Source: Lentisphaerae bacterium GWF2_44_16
Lineage (GTDB): Bacteria > Verrucomicrobiota > Lentisphaeria > Victivallales > GWF2-45-14
Assembly (NCBI GenBank): GCA_001803225.1
Contig: MHBF01000193.1
Span: 1-55,258 of the forward strand
Direction: 5' to 3'
Length of the DNA: 55,258 nucleotides
In this document: positions 41,793 to 51,172 of the stretch, piece after piece
How positions within the stretch are numbered: the first letter of the stretch is position 1
Layout of the letters: each line of letters starts with the position of its first letter
Notes under the pieces: model-generated
Database searches by the model: none
What the model was told of the DNA's origin: nothing
What the model saw: the letters and a program-made list of their open reading frames with translations, nothing else
Program-made: the position numbers and the translations under genes

Positions 41793-41842
41793 AGTAAAGA
41801 TTATTTTCCGAATTTATTTTCTGAATGAAAACAGAAGGAAGT

Positions 41843-41871
41843 AATATAACGCTATTGCGGATATTTGTCAA
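41843..41871 (-). promoter_or_regulatory. Promoter of cstA
   Basis: Minus strand TTGACA (41871-41866), 17-base spacer, TATATT (41848-41843). The start would be near 41836, giving a leader of about 45 bases. No clear CRP-like site is visible. Confidence 0.75.
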
Positions 41872-41903
41872 TTTTTCGTGCTGTAAAATTTAGATTTGCG
41901 CGT

Positions 41904-42653
41904 TTAGCTCAGCAGATGATTTTTGAGTTCAATCCAAAGGTTTTTACATGATTTGGCCGCAGGGGAATCAGGCATGAATTCCAGAAGCGGCTTGCGGTGA
42001 ACGCCCATTTTTTCCATGTGTGAGGAATATGGAATATGGCTTTTGAAAAAGAACCCGCTTTCTTTTTCCGGCATTTTTTCAATAATTTCCCTGTGAAGTT
42101 TTTTGCGTTTTTCTGTCATGGAAAAGAACACGAGCACTTTGGATATATCCAAGCCCGAATCAACAAAGAAATCCATAAGTTTTCTGTATGATATCATGGA
42201 AAGAGTTGTAGGTATTACCGGTATCACTATTTTATCGGAGGCAAGAAATATGTTTTCCGAAAGCAATGTTACGTTGGGCGGGCAGTCAATGAAAATGATA
42301 TCGTAATCTTTTTCAAACGGCCTCAAAATTTCGTTTATTCTTTCTTTTGAGCGTTTCTTTCCGTCCAGCGTCAAATCAAGATTGCGGTATGATATGTGAG
42401 AAGGGAGAATATCCAGGTTATGGAAATCAGAGCCTCTGATTTTCTTTTCGAGTTTTCTTCCACCTTTGAGAAGTTTCTCGGGGCTTGCTTTTTTCGGCGC
42501 TTTTACTCTGAAATAATAAGAGGCGGAACCCTGCGGATCAAGATCGAAAAGCAATGTTTTAAGACCGTCCTTTGCGGACATATATGCCATGTTTACGGCG
42601 GCGGCTGTTTTTCCTACGCCGCCTTTGATATTATATATTGAAAGAATTTTCAA
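41904..42653 (-). CDS. Solitary ParA-type ATPase
   Basis: 249 residues with the deviant Walker A motif KGGVGKTAAAVNMA, FDLDPQGSA and FIDCPPNV, the hallmarks of ParA/Soj ATPases. These form dimers on DNA or membranes and position chromosomes, plasmids or protein complexes. No ParB gene or parS-like palindrome is seen here. It follows the CHAD gene by 37 bases on the same strand, so it may position polyphosphate granules or the CHAD protein rather than DNA. That is inference from context only. Confidence 0.85.
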   Translation of the reverse strand: MKILSIYNIKGGVGKTAAAVNMAYMSAKDGLKTLLFDLDPQGSASYYFRVKAPKKASPEKLLKGGRKLEKKIRGSDFHNLDILPSHISYRNLDLTLDGKKRSKERINEILRPFEKDYDIIFIDCPPNVTLLSENIFLASDKIVIPVIPTTLSMISYRKLMDFFVDSGLDISKVLVFFSMTEKRKKLHREIIEKMPEKESGFFFKSHIPYSSHMEKMGVHRKPLLEFMPDSPAAKSCKNLWIELKNHLLS

Positions 42654-42690
42654 ATTCAGAAATCTCCGCTAAAAAAATATTGATTCTAAT

Positions 42691-44238
42691 CTAAGGCTGT
42701 CCGAAGAGTTTATCAAATAAAGCAAGGTTTTTCCTGTCGGCAAAACGTTTAAACGCCTCATCAAAATCCGCTCTGACCTTTAATTTTTCGTTATATATAT
42801 GTGTGACAAGTCCCCCGATAGCGGCAGTCAGGAGGCGAAGCTCAGGATTTTCCGGCGATATTTTAGTGATTGAAAGTTCGAGGGTTTCCTGTTGGATACG
42901 GAGGTCATTGAAAGAACCCAGATTGTCCTGAAGCTTTTTCATCTGCGAGGTAAGGGTTTCTATTTCCTCTTCGGGAAATAGAGACGAAAAGAATTCCATA
43001 AGGTAGCGGAGCTTTTTACATTCAATCCTGAGCGCGTGCAGTTCACAGTCAGGGGTGGTGCTGCTGATGGCTTTGCCGGATAAAAGTATTTTCTTCAATC
43101 TTCCGCGGATGAATTTTGACGCTATTTCAAGGGCCGGAGTTTCTGAATTGGCGGCTTTGCCGAAAGATTTTTTTCTGTTCAAAAATGCTTCCCATTCGGC
43201 GATGAATTTTCTGTAATGGGAGGAATGAAGCTCTCTGAGGAGTTTTTTGTATTCCCGTTTGCGTTGAGCCTGAAGCCTGTCGAAGTATTTTTCCATTGGC
43301 AGACGCAGTTTTTCGGGGAGTATGGAGAGGTATTCTTCTCTTTTGCAGAGATATACATCAATGTCGCGCGCCTTGTTTGTGATTTTTCCGAGAGACGCGA
43401 ATTTGTCCCTGAAGTAATCGACTTTATCCTGCGGAAATACGTTTTTTATACGTGAAAGAGCTGAACGCGTTCTGCGGGTGGAGACGCGGAAATCGTGGAG
43501 AAATTCGCTGTCTATGTCCGCGAAAAGCCCGTTTTCATTCTGTTTGATGTTTTCGCAAAGGGCTTTCAAAATTTCTACCGCGGCAGTTCTGGCGGTGGCT
43601 TCGGGAGTGAGTTTTACGTTTATTTTTGAAGAGAAAAGGCTCGGGTTTTTCCCGCTTATACTGAGGATGATGGATAGCGCGGGCCTTGGGTCCGGGTCCT
43701 GTCTTATATTCAATTCCGAGAGGATTGCGGAAATTTTGCGGCAGTATCTCTCGTAACCTTTGAGAGGCGTGAGTATCAGCCTGTTTGAAGCCGGTATTTT
43801 TTTCTCTTCGTCAAGAAGGGATATTTTTTCAAAGCATATGCGCAGCACTGTCTTGGAATTACTGTTCAATATTCTGAAAGAATGTGTTTCCCGTTCAATT
43901 GTCCCCAATGGCATAAGCGCTCTCTGATCGAGATATTCCTTGAGCGTGTTTTTCATTTCCTCACTGGGAAAGTCCCACCAGAACCTGGCTTTTTTTGACG
44001 GCTTGCAGTGAAAGGACCTGATAAGGGAATCCGTTTCCAGATTGTGGAGTTCATAACCTTTGGAGTGTTTCAGAAGGGCGAGGGAAGACGAATGCAGACG
44101 CCAGTCAAACGTGTCGAGAAAACTCATGCGGGCCAGATGAGAGTTGTCTCTGGAAAGAGTGTAATTTTTTCTTATTTCGTTCAGAAGATTTTCTTTGTCT
44201 GTCAGTTCTGATAAAAGATATTTAAACGGTGTGTTCAA
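42691..44238 (-). CDS. CHAD-domain protein with degenerate CYTH-like N-terminus
   Basis: 515 residues. The C-terminal 300 residues are a CHAD domain, a helical bundle with conserved basic residues and histidines (LHDFRVSTRRTRSALSRIK, ALRIECKKLRYLMEFFS) that binds inorganic polyphosphate. The first 180 residues (FDWRLHSSSLALL, SFRILNSNSKTVLRICFEK) resemble a worn CYTH domain without the EXEXK motif. CYTH-CHAD fusions are known; here a separate intact CYTH gene lies 21 bases upstream. Likely location: polyphosphate granules. Confidence 0.85.
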   Translation of the reverse strand: MNTPFKYLLSELTDKENLLNEIRKNYTLSRDNSHLARMSFLDTFDWRLHSSSLALLKHSKGYELHNLETDSLIRSFHCKPSKKARFWWDFPSEEMKNTLKEYLDQRALMPLGTIERETHSFRILNSNSKTVLRICFEKISLLDEEKKIPASNRLILTPLKGYERYCRKISAILSELNIRQDPDPRPALSIILSISGKNPSLFSSKINVKLTPEATARTAAVEILKALCENIKQNENGLFADIDSEFLHDFRVSTRRTRSALSRIKNVFPQDKVDYFRDKFASLGKITNKARDIDVYLCKREEYLSILPEKLRLPMEKYFDRLQAQRKREYKKLLRELHSSHYRKFIAEWEAFLNRKKSFGKAANSETPALEIASKFIRGRLKKILLSGKAISSTTPDCELHALRIECKKLRYLMEFFSSLFPEEEIETLTSQMKKLQDNLGSFNDLRIQQETLELSITKISPENPELRLLTAAIGGLVTHIYNEKLKVRADFDEAFKRFADRKNLALFDKLFGQP

Positions 44239-44259
44239 GTTGGATACTCCTGCGTTTTT

Positions 44260-44724
44260 TTACCATGTTGTGAAAGGTTTTTCAGCGAGATATGAGTTAT
44301 AATACCTGAAATCGTCTGTAACGTCTTTTCCGGCCCATTCCGGCAACTCGAATTTTTCTTCTTCATTTTCAAGCTCTATTTCAGCGAGAATGAGTCCGCT
44401 GTTATTGCCGTGAAATTCGTCAATTTCCCAGAGATGGCCTTTGTATTCCAGCGCATAGCGCGTCTTTTCGATGAGTGTTTTTCCACAGAATTTTTCCAAA
44501 AACCCCTGAGCGTCTTTCAGTGGTATTTCGTATTCGTATTCAGGGCGCGAAATGTTTTCAAGCTTTCCCTTGATGGTGATATAGCCTTTTCCTTTTGAAA
44601 CCCTTATCCTGACGACGCAGTTTTTGTCAGTGCTGATGTAGCCCTGCGAACAGAGATGTCCTGTAGCGGAATTCCGCCACGAATCATCTTTTAACAGATA
44701 CTTACGTTCGATTTCCTTAGCCAT
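44260..44724 (-). CDS. CYTH-domain triphosphatase
   Basis: 154 residues of a full CYTH domain: the N-terminal EIERKYL (EXEXK motif), then VVRIRVSKGKGYITIKGK, EYEYEIPL, IEKTRYALEYKGHLWEIDEFHG and LAEIELENEEE. Bacterial members mostly cleave inorganic tripolyphosphate or thiamine triphosphate with Mg2+ inside an eight-strand tunnel. Adjacency to a CHAD gene makes inorganic triphosphatase the best guess over adenylate cyclase. Confidence 0.9.
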   Translation of the reverse strand: MAKEIERKYLLKDDSWRNSATGHLCSQGYISTDKNCVVRIRVSKGKGYITIKGKLENISRPEYEYEIPLKDAQGFLEKFCGKTLIEKTRYALEYKGHLWEIDEFHGNNSGLILAEIELENEEEKFELPEWAGKDVTDDFRYYNSYLAEKPFTTW

Positions 44725-44794
44725 GAAAAGCCTTCATATTCAGGAGAATGGTTTTGAACTCAAAAAACTTACTACAATAGCCTGGAAAAGGTTC

Positions 44795-45217
44795 TTATTC
44801 AATGTCAGCGGAACGCTTAAGAAGTTTTTTGAGCATTTTCCCTACGGCCTCATCGGATATTAGAGAGAGGGCCTGTTCCACGCTTACGAGGCGCCTGAGC
44901 CTGTATCTTGCCTCCGGCCATTTCCTGAGGATTTTAGTGATTTTGAAAAGATAAACTTGTACCTCGTATATTTCACCGGATTTGTCATATTTGAAAGAGC
45001 CTGTCTTTTCCTGAATTTTTCCTTTTATTCCGGCTTCTTCATAAGCTTCATTGACCGCGCTCTGCTTAGGGGCATTTTTCTCAATATTGCCTTTGGGTAT
45101 TATCCAGCGGTTCATTTTTCTGGTGGTTATAAGCATTACCCGCAATCCTTCGGTCTTGGAAATATGGAAAGGCAATGCTCCCGACTGAGTATTTACCTTT
45201 CGTTTTTTATTGACCAT
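44795..45217 (-). CDS. Nudix hydrolase, diphosphoinositol-polyphosphate-phosphohydrolase-like
   Basis: 140 residues. The fold is that of short DIPP-type Nudix proteins (SGALPFHI, WIIPKGNIEKN, then the Nudix helix NEAYEEAGIKG). The Nudix box keeps the EE pair and final GI, but two usual residues are changed: the first box Glu is Ala and the Arg is Asn. Catalysis may be weaker or differ. DIPP-like enzymes cleave diphosphates of inositol, diadenosine polyphosphates or polyphosphate, matching the CYTH and CHAD genes that follow on the same strand (70 bases to the CYTH gene). Confidence 0.82.
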   Translation of the reverse strand: MVNKKRKVNTQSGALPFHISKTEGLRVMLITTRKMNRWIIPKGNIEKNAPKQSAVNEAYEEAGIKGKIQEKTGSFKYDKSGEIYEVQVYLFKITKILRKWPEARYRLRRLVSVEQALSLISDEAVGKMLKKLLKRSADIE

Positions 45218-45299
45218 TTATAATCACCTGTTTAAATAAAAATAAAATGCCGTCTCTTTTCCGGAAACAAAACGGGAATAAGTTTTATATGTATTTTTC

Positions 45300-46370
45300 T
45301 CAGAGAATATGATTGGAACGCGGATAGCTTCCCAGTATTCTGAGCGACTGGGCCATGTTTTCAAGCTTGTCCAGAGACTTTTTCACATGCTTGTCTGTCT
45401 TGTGTCCCAGGAGGTCGATGAAGAAAAAGTATTCCCAGTTTCTTCTTTTGGATGGACGGCTTTCAATCATGGACAGGGTGATGCCTTCTTCCTTGAAGGG
45501 AAGCAGGCTGTCGTAAAGCGCTCCGATCCTGTCGCGTATGGCGAAGCAGATGGAAGTTTTGTCATCACCTGTTTTCTGGGGTTCCTGCTTGCCGAGTATC
45601 ATGAATCTGGTGGTATTGTCGGGGGCGTCCTCAATGTTTTCGGCGAGTATGTTGAGCTTGTATATTTCCGCGGCGAGGGAGCTGGCTATGGCGGCGGAGA
45701 ATTTTTCCTGTTTTGCTATTTCCGCGGCTTTGGTGGAATTTGATGCTTCAACCACCTCAACGCCGGGCAGGTTCTGCTGTATCCAGCTTCTGCACTGGCC
45801 TATTACCTGTATATGGCTGTAAACCTTTTTGATTTTGCTCATTTCGCATTCGGCCATGAGATTGTGATGTATTTTCATGTTGATTTCGGAACATATCTGA
45901 ACGGATGAATTTATGAGCATGTCAAGGGTATGATTGACCGGGCCTTCCGTTGAATTTTCAATGGGGACGCATCCGTAATTTACGCGCTCGGCCTCGACAT
46001 CGTTGAAGACATCGGATATGCTGCTTCTCGGGACATAGTTGACGCTGCGCCCGAATTTAGCGAGGGCGGCAAGTTGTGTGAATGACGCTTCACAGCCGAA
46101 AAACGCTATGTTCAGTGGGTGTTCGAGGGCCAGGGCGCCCGACATGATTTCACGGTAAACGGCCCTGAGTGTTTTGTTTGTAAGAGGGCCTTCGTTGAAT
46201 TTTTCCAGATTCTCCAGAAGTGATTTTTCGCGTTCCGGCACGTAGATGGCGTGGGAACAGTTTTTTTTCCATTTGCCGACTTCCTGAACGTGGCGGTATC
46301 TTTCATTGATAAGTTTAATTATATTCTTATCAATCGCGTCGATTTCCTGTCTTAATTTTTCAAGTCCCAT
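45300..46370 (-). CDS. pheA: Bifunctional chorismate mutase / prephenate dehydratase
   Basis: 356 residues in the P-protein order. Residues 1-90 are an AroQ-type chorismate mutase (LRQEIDAIDKNIIKLINERYRHVQEVGKWK). Residues 95-270 are prephenate dehydratase, with NSTEGPVNHTLDML and the threonine-rich DAPDNTTRFMIL containing the catalytic Thr-Arg pair. The final part is an ACT domain (ISLMIESRPSKRRNWEYFFFIDLLGH-like, with ESRP) for feedback by phenylalanine. It makes phenylpyruvate for phenylalanine synthesis in the cytoplasm. Confidence 0.95.
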   Translation of the reverse strand: MGLEKLRQEIDAIDKNIIKLINERYRHVQEVGKWKKNCSHAIYVPEREKSLLENLEKFNEGPLTNKTLRAVYREIMSGALALEHPLNIAFFGCEASFTQLAALAKFGRSVNYVPRSSISDVFNDVEAERVNYGCVPIENSTEGPVNHTLDMLINSSVQICSEINMKIHHNLMAECEMSKIKKVYSHIQVIGQCRSWIQQNLPGVEVVEASNSTKAAEIAKQEKFSAAIASSLAAEIYKLNILAENIEDAPDNTTRFMILGKQEPQKTGDDKTSICFAIRDRIGALYDSLLPFKEEGITLSMIESRPSKRRNWEYFFFIDLLGHKTDKHVKKSLDKLENMAQSLRILGSYPRSNHIL

Positions 46371-46432
46371 AATTCAACCGTTTTATTGTTTCATGTTTCA
46401 CATTTGTAAAATTACAACCGTATTTTCCGAAA

Positions 46433-47506
46433 TCAACTTGAAAGGGCCTTTTTCACAACAGGCCAGATGTGTTTTGCCATCCTGTAAAAGCCGATATCAT
46501 TGGGATGGCAGCCGTCAACGGTGCATGCGTCCCTGTCTTTACGGCCGAAAAGAATTTTGCCGTTAATGAAATAAACGTTTTTATCACCTTCCGAAAGAGC
46601 GTTGAGGTAAGTCTGTTTTATTACGGCGATTCTCTCTTCGCTTTCTGAAAAATTTCTATCGTAATCACAGCGGCTTACAAATATTACAGGGAGGGAGGGG
46701 CGTTTTTTTCTGATTATTCTGAAGAATTTTTCATGAGTCGCGATAAGGTGTTCGATTGTGGGTGCGTTGTGGTCGTAGTCCATTATGAAGGCGCTGAGTT
46801 CAAGGGACGCGATGGCTTCGGCGATGGCGGGTTCGCCCCTGCCGCTTCCGCTGAAGCCGAGATTTATCAGGTTCGCGTCGAGTTTTCTGGCAATCATGTG
46901 AAAGTAGGCATTGCCCGGACGCGACGCGCATCCGCCCTGGGTTATTGAGGAGCCGTAGAAAAGCAGCGGCTTTTCTATGGCAAACTGACGGGGTTTTTCC
47001 AATGCGCATTCGGGAGCGAGCCCTATCGAAAGTTCTTTTATGCCGTTGTAGAGGGGAAAGTTTATAGTCCATTCCCTGATATATTTGGGGAGATTGTCAA
47101 CCAGCAATTCCTCAATGCTGTCGGAACCGACTTCAGGAGCGCTCATTTTAACGAATTTCTTATTTTCGCCCGTGCCGAGATACAAATCAAAGCCTGCGCT
47201 GCCGCTGTTAGGCATATGCTTCATGGTGTTTTTGTGAAGCAGTTTTGCTTTAATGGCTATGACTGGCGAGTCCGTACGGAAGCGCAGCATTCCTCCGCTG
47301 GTGTACCATGCCAGGGATTTGACGCCGTCATTGGTTTGGGGAAGTATCGCTTCAGGAAGGCGGCAGAATTTATGTTCCTTCCCATACCAGGCAAACCCTG
47401 ACATGGCGAACGGTTTTTCCTGCGCCTTTTTGAATTTCAGCTTTTTCCCGCCTATTTCAGCTGTCTGAAAGTTTTCGTCTATATCTTCTATTCTTTTTTC
47501 TGACAT
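46433..47506 (-). CDS. SGNH-fold hydrolase (esterase/lipase-like)
   Basis: 357 residues. An N-terminal beta domain (to about 175) is typical of a group of SGNH proteins. The catalytic domain follows with the nucleophile block YGSSITQGG, an oxyanion Gly in NLGFSGSGRGE, and the Asp-His pair in VDGCHPNDIGFYRMA. There is no signal peptide. Members deacetylate sugars or cleave simple esters; in this sugar-degrading context a carbohydrate esterase is plausible. It is upstream of pheA on the same strand, 62 bases apart. Confidence 0.85.
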   Translation of the reverse strand: MSEKRIEDIDENFQTAEIGGKKLKFKKAQEKPFAMSGFAWYGKEHKFCRLPEAILPQTNDGVKSLAWYTSGGMLRFRTDSPVIAIKAKLLHKNTMKHMPNSGSAGFDLYLGTGENKKFVKMSAPEVGSDSIEELLVDNLPKYIREWTINFPLYNGIKELSIGLAPECALEKPRQFAIEKPLLFYGSSITQGGCASRPGNAYFHMIARKLDANLINLGFSGSGRGEPAIAEAIASLELSAFIMDYDHNAPTIEHLIATHEKFFRIIRKKRPSLPVIFVSRCDYDRNFSESEERIAVIKQTYLNALSEGDKNVYFINGKILFGRKDRDACTVDGCHPNDIGFYRMAKHIWPVVKKALSS

Positions 47507-47672
47507 AAATTCCTCTTGATATGTTTAATAAAACCCTGTTAAGTTATATTTGCCATGATAATAAATCAAGAACAAGCCTCCAAACAAATCCGGGAAGCCC
47601 TTGATTTTTCAGCCTGCCAATGCTAAATTCGCCTTTCAAATCAATAAAAAACAGATTATACAGAAGTGAATT

Positions 47673-48443
47673 ATGAAACCGCTTATTATAGCAGATAAAG
47701 AATTTAAAAGTCGCCTTTTCCTGGGAACGGGGAAATTTTCGTCTTCATCACTGCTTCGCGACGCGATTGAAGCGTCAGGCACGGAACTTGTTACAGTGGC
47801 CCTGCGCCGCGTGGAACTGGACAACAGCAAAGACGATATCCTTTCGGCGATAGACAGAAACAAGGTGAATGTTATGCTGAATACGAGCGGTGCGCGCAAT
47901 GCCGCTGACGCCGTCAAAATAGCCCGTCTGGGCAGGGCAGGCGGCTATGAGTGGATAAAGCTTGAGATACATCCGGACCCTCATTATCTGCTTCCTGATC
48001 CCATTGAGACGCTTATCGCTTCGGAAATTCTCGTGAAAGAAGGCTTCAAGGTGCTTCCCTATATCAACGCCGATCCGGTGCTTGCCAAACGACTTGAGGA
48101 TGTCGGCGTTCACGCGGTAATGCCGCTTGGCGCGCCTATAGGCAGCAACAGAGGGCTTGAGACATCCGCGATGCTCAGGATAATCATTGAAAAGGCATTG
48201 GTCCCTGTTGTTGTGGATGCCGGACTGGGGCTTCCTTCCCATGCCGCCGCCGCGATTGAAATGGGCGCTGACGCCGTCCTGATAAATACAGCCATAGCAG
48301 CCGCGGGCAATCCTGTCGAAATGGCAAAAGCTTTCGCGATGGCTGTCGAAGCCGCTGAAAAAGCCGTTTTTGCCGGGCCCGCCGCGATTTCGATGAAAGC
48401 GTCAGCGACATCGCCTCAGGGAACGTTTGACAATATTTTCTGA
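47673..48443 (+). CDS. thiG: Thiazole synthase
   Basis: 256 residues of the ThiG TIM barrel: [13 protein letters not shown] at the start, the active-site Lys in [10 protein letters not shown] (Schiff base with 1-deoxyxylulose 5-phosphate), [43 protein letters not shown] and [16 protein letters not shown] at the end. It builds the thiazole part of thiamine, with sulfur from ThiS-thiocarboxylate. thiS, thiF and thiH are not in the window. I searched the 166-base upstream gap by eye for a TPP riboswitch (CTGAGA core) and found none. Confidence 0.95.
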   Translation: MKPLIIADKEFKSRLFLGTGKFSSSSLLRDAIEASGTELVTVALRRVELDNSKDDILSAIDRNKVNVMLNTSGARNAADAVKIARLGRAGGYEWIKLEIHPDPHYLLPDPIETLIASEILVKEGFKVLPYINADPVLAKRLEDVGVHAVMPLGAPIGSNRGLETSAMLRIIIEKALVPVVVDAGLGLPSHAAAAIEMGADAVLINTAIAAAGNPVEMAKAFAMAVEAAEKAVFAGPAAISMKASATSPQGTFDNIF

Positions 48444-48463
48444 TAGCGGAATATACAGATTTT

Positions 48464-49162
48464 TCAGAAAGCGGATATTTTGTGTCCGTTTTCTTTCAAC
48501 CATCGTTTTTGCGTTTCAAAACCGGGAAGTATCTGGCGGACGGTATTCCAATAGTTCCTGGAATGGTTCATCTCCTTTATATGAGATAACTCATGTACGA
48601 CCACATAATCTATGACTTCAAGGGGCGCGAACACCAGCTTCCATGAAAAACTCAGGTTTTTTTCAGGACTGCATGAGCCCCATCTTTTGTCGGCTGACGT
48701 TATTTTGATTCTGTTATATCTGAGCTGTGACTTTTCAGAGAAGAAGGATGCTCTTGCGGGGATTATGGAATTTGCCTGTCTGATGTACCATGCGATAAAC
48801 ATCTGCCTGGCGCTTTCCCGGTATCGCGCGGAAATTGAAAAACCTGTATCCGGATTGAAAAAGCTTCGGGCATTTTCGGGAAATGCCAGTTTGCAGGGAT
48901 TGCCGAGAAAATAAAAAGTTTCGCTTTCGCTGAAAGAATGTGGCTTTGCCTCAGAGAACTGCCGGGAAATAAGTTCTTTTTTCCTTATTATCCAGTCCCT
49001 GTTTTTGAGGACGGCGTTTTTAATCGCTTCCATCGTCGCGCGTTTCGGCGCACGGACGATAAGGGCCGCGTCATCCCTCAGGGAGAGTCCTATTGTCCGG
49101 CGCGGGGACTTTATGATTTCCGCTACTTCAATATCACCGAAAAACGCTTTATCTGCGGACAT
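48464..49162 (-). CDS. YgjP-type (M48-like, DUF45) metallopeptidase
   Basis: 232 residues. The zinc motif is VVHELSHIKEMNHS (HELxH, with a further His after five residues) and is preceded by KRWGSCSPEKNLSFSWKLVFAP, the conserved block of YgjP/WLM-related proteins. The N-terminus has RDDAALIVRAPKRAT as in the family. The role in bacteria is poorly known. Its start overlaps the cyclophilin stop by one base, so the two are coupled. Confidence 0.88.
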   Translation of the reverse strand: MSADKAFFGDIEVAEIIKSPRRTIGLSLRDDAALIVRAPKRATMEAIKNAVLKNRDWIIRKKELISRQFSEAKPHSFSESETFYFLGNPCKLAFPENARSFFNPDTGFSISARYRESARQMFIAWYIRQANSIIPARASFFSEKSQLRYNRIKITSADKRWGSCSPEKNLSFSWKLVFAPLEVIDYVVVHELSHIKEMNHSRNYWNTVRQILPGFETQKRWLKENGHKISAF

Positions 49163-49653
49163 TATCCCTTTGTGATCTCCAGTATTTCTATGGCTTCCAC
49201 GGGCACGTCGTCGTGATAGCCTGAAGAGCCTGTTTCCACACTTTTTATGGCGTCAATAACATCCATTCCCTTTGTAACCTTGCCGAATACGCAGTAACCG
49301 TATCCGTCGGGAGAACTGCTTTTATAGTCCAGAAAACTGTTATCCTTTACGTTTATGAAAAACTGGCTTGTGGCGCTGTCCACCACGGAAGTCCTGGCCA
49401 TCGCGATTGTGCCTTTTTTATTTTTGAGCCCGTTGTGAGCTTCGTTTTTGATGGGGGCGCGTGTCTTTTTTTCTTCCATATTCTTATTCATTCCGCCGCC
49501 CTGTATCATGAAACCGTCAATCACTCTATGAAAAATCGTATTGTTGAAAAAGCCGTCTTCCACGTATTTCAGGAAGTTTTCCACCGTGACAGGTGCTTTG
49601 TCCGCATAAAGTTCCAGTTCGATGTTGCCTTTGGATGTCTTAATTGTTACCAT
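49162..49653 (-). CDS. Cyclophilin-type peptidyl-prolyl isomerase
   Basis: 163 residues, a single cyclophilin domain: [16 protein letters not shown] with the catalytic Arg, [20 protein letters not shown] and [17 protein letters not shown]. There is no signal peptide, so it is cytoplasmic. It speeds cis-trans isomerisation of proline bonds in folding proteins. The gene after it on the minus strand is the YgjP peptidase, one base overlapped. Confidence 0.93.
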   Translation of the reverse strand: MVTIKTSKGNIELELYADKAPVTVENFLKYVEDGFFNNTIFHRVIDGFMIQGGGMNKNMEEKKTRAPIKNEAHNGLKNKKGTIAMARTSVVDSATSQFFINVKDNSFLDYKSSSPDGYGYCVFGKVTKGMDVIDAIKSVETGSSGYHDDVPVEAIEILEITKG

Positions 49654-49791
49654 AGTGAAATCCTTTGTTCATGTTTATAATGTAAATTGAAATTTTCACT
49701 AAAATAGAATATAATATTTCAGGAACTTTACAAACTGTATTTTCGGGTAATATTAGATAAATAATGAAAAATAAAGCGGGGGATGGTAAAA

Positions 49792-50193
49792 ATGCGGATA
49801 CTTATTGTCGATGATGATTTCGCTATCCGTAAAATTATTTCCATCTGGCTCAGGAAATACGGCGAATGCGTAATCGCCGAAAACGGAAAAGAAGCCGTTT
49901 CCGCTTTTGAAAAAGCTCATGCCGAGACTAAGCCTTTTGACCTGATATGCCTTGATATAATGATGCCTGTGATGAACGGGATAGACGCTTTGAAAGCCAT
50001 CCGCAAATTTGAACACGAACACAGCATTGTTTCAGGCAGCGGCGTTAAAGTCATTATGGCTACTGCCGCCGCCAGCCCCAAGAGCATTATGGGCGCTTTC
50101 AACGAACAGTGCGAGGCGTATCTGGTGAAACCCATTGATGAAGAGGAACTTTTCGCGACAATAGAGAAACTCGGACTTAAAGCTTCCGAATAG
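49792..50193 (+). CDS. Single-domain response regulator (CheY-like)
   Basis: About 133 residues comprising only a receiver domain: acidic pocket DDD near residue 7, phospho-acceptor Asp in LICLDIMMPVMNG, the Thr/Ser of IMATAAA and the Lys of LVKPID. There is no output domain, so it signals by protein contact, as in chemotaxis or phosphorelays. No kinase gene is adjacent. The second ATG (49792) is preferred because a run of G residues directly before the first ATG (49783) then sits at proper distance as ribosome-binding site. Confidence 0.88.
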   Translation: MRILIVDDDFAIRKIISIWLRKYGECVIAENGKEAVSAFEKAHAETKPFDLICLDIMMPVMNGIDALKAIRKFEHEHSIVSGSGVKVIMATAAASPKSIMGAFNEQCEAYLVKPIDEEELFATIEKLGLKASE

Positions 50194-50247
50194 AAATATC
50201 CATACACCTATTGCTGTTAAAACTGCATCTGAAAGGAGAGTCTTTTC

Positions 50248-51162
50248 GTGTATTACCATAAAGATATCGACGCCCTGAATTCCCAATTTGCGCTGAAAGA
50301 CAATCTTGCCTTCAAAAAAAGCCCGGCTGATTTTGTCACAGCCGAAATAAATAACAAATTTGCCTCCGCGTCCATCTGCCTCTACAGCGCGCATGTCATG
50401 AGCTATCTGCCCCACGGACAAAAGCCTGTTCTGTGGATGAGCGCCGCCAGCCGTTTTGAGGAAGGCAAACCAATCCGCGGAGGTATCCCTCTCTGCTGGC
50501 CCTGGTTCGGGGCGCACCCCTCAGACAAAAATAAACCTGCTCACGGCCTTGCCAGAATTTCGCCTGACTGGAAGCTTGATGAAACAGAGCTCCTGCCTGA
50601 CGGCGTTGTACGTATCCAGTTAAGCCTTTCCTCCTCCGATAAAACGCGTGAGTTGTGGGAATATGCTTTCGAGTTGAAGCTGATTGTAAGTGTTGGAGCT
50701 AAACTCTCCGTCGAGATGATTACAGCCAATAAAGATAGCAGACCATTTACGTACAGGGCGGCTCTTCACAGTTATTTTGCGGTATCGAATGTATCCGACA
50801 TCAGTGTATCCGGACTTGACGGCAGTTCTTTCATTGACACGCTCGACAATACGCGCCATGTCCAGAATGGCCCGATCACTATAAATTCCGAAACTGACAG
50901 GATTTATCCGGACAGCTCTGTCGAATGCGTAATAAACGATCCCGCTTTCAAAAGACATATACACGTCTCCAAGTCCGGCAGTCTTTCAACCGTGGTATGG
51001 AACCCGTGGATTGCCAAATCTCAAAGAATGGAAGACTTCGGAGATGATGAATACCCCTCCATGCTCTGTGTCGAAACCGCGATAACCGCCCACGATGAAC
51101 AGAAAGTCCGGCCCGGCGCCTCTCATTCGGTAAAAGCCGTTATAAAAGTCGAAGATAAGTAA
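50248..51162 (+). CDS. D-hexose-6-phosphate mutarotase (YeaD-like)
   Basis: 304 residues of the aldose-1-epimerase fold, with the glucose-6-phosphate 1-epimerase signature: KPIRGGIPLCWPWFGAHP and HGLARISPDW (phosphate-binding arginines), then ALHSYFAVSN with the catalytic His, and a glutamate near the end (CVETAITAH). It interconverts alpha and beta forms of hexose 6-phosphates. The GTG start has AAGGAG at nine bases. It stands 54 bases after the response regulator and just before the zeta toxin gene. Confidence 0.9.
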   Translation: MYYHKDIDALNSQFALKDNLAFKKSPADFVTAEINNKFASASICLYSAHVMSYLPHGQKPVLWMSAASRFEEGKPIRGGIPLCWPWFGAHPSDKNKPAHGLARISPDWKLDETELLPDGVVRIQLSLSSSDKTRELWEYAFELKLIVSVGAKLSVEMITANKDSRPFTYRAALHSYFAVSNVSDISVSGLDGSSFIDTLDNTRHVQNGPITINSETDRIYPDSSVECVINDPAFKRHIHVSKSGSLSTVVWNPWIAKSQRMEDFGDDEYPSMLCVETAITAHDEQKVRPGASHSVKAVIKVEDK

Positions 51163-51172
51163 AAACAGGCTT

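Noticed and set aside
47507-47672. Possible TPP riboswitch before thiG
   Set aside because: No CTGAGA-type core or long paired stem; only an AATCAAG/CTTGATT pair with a 29-base loop.
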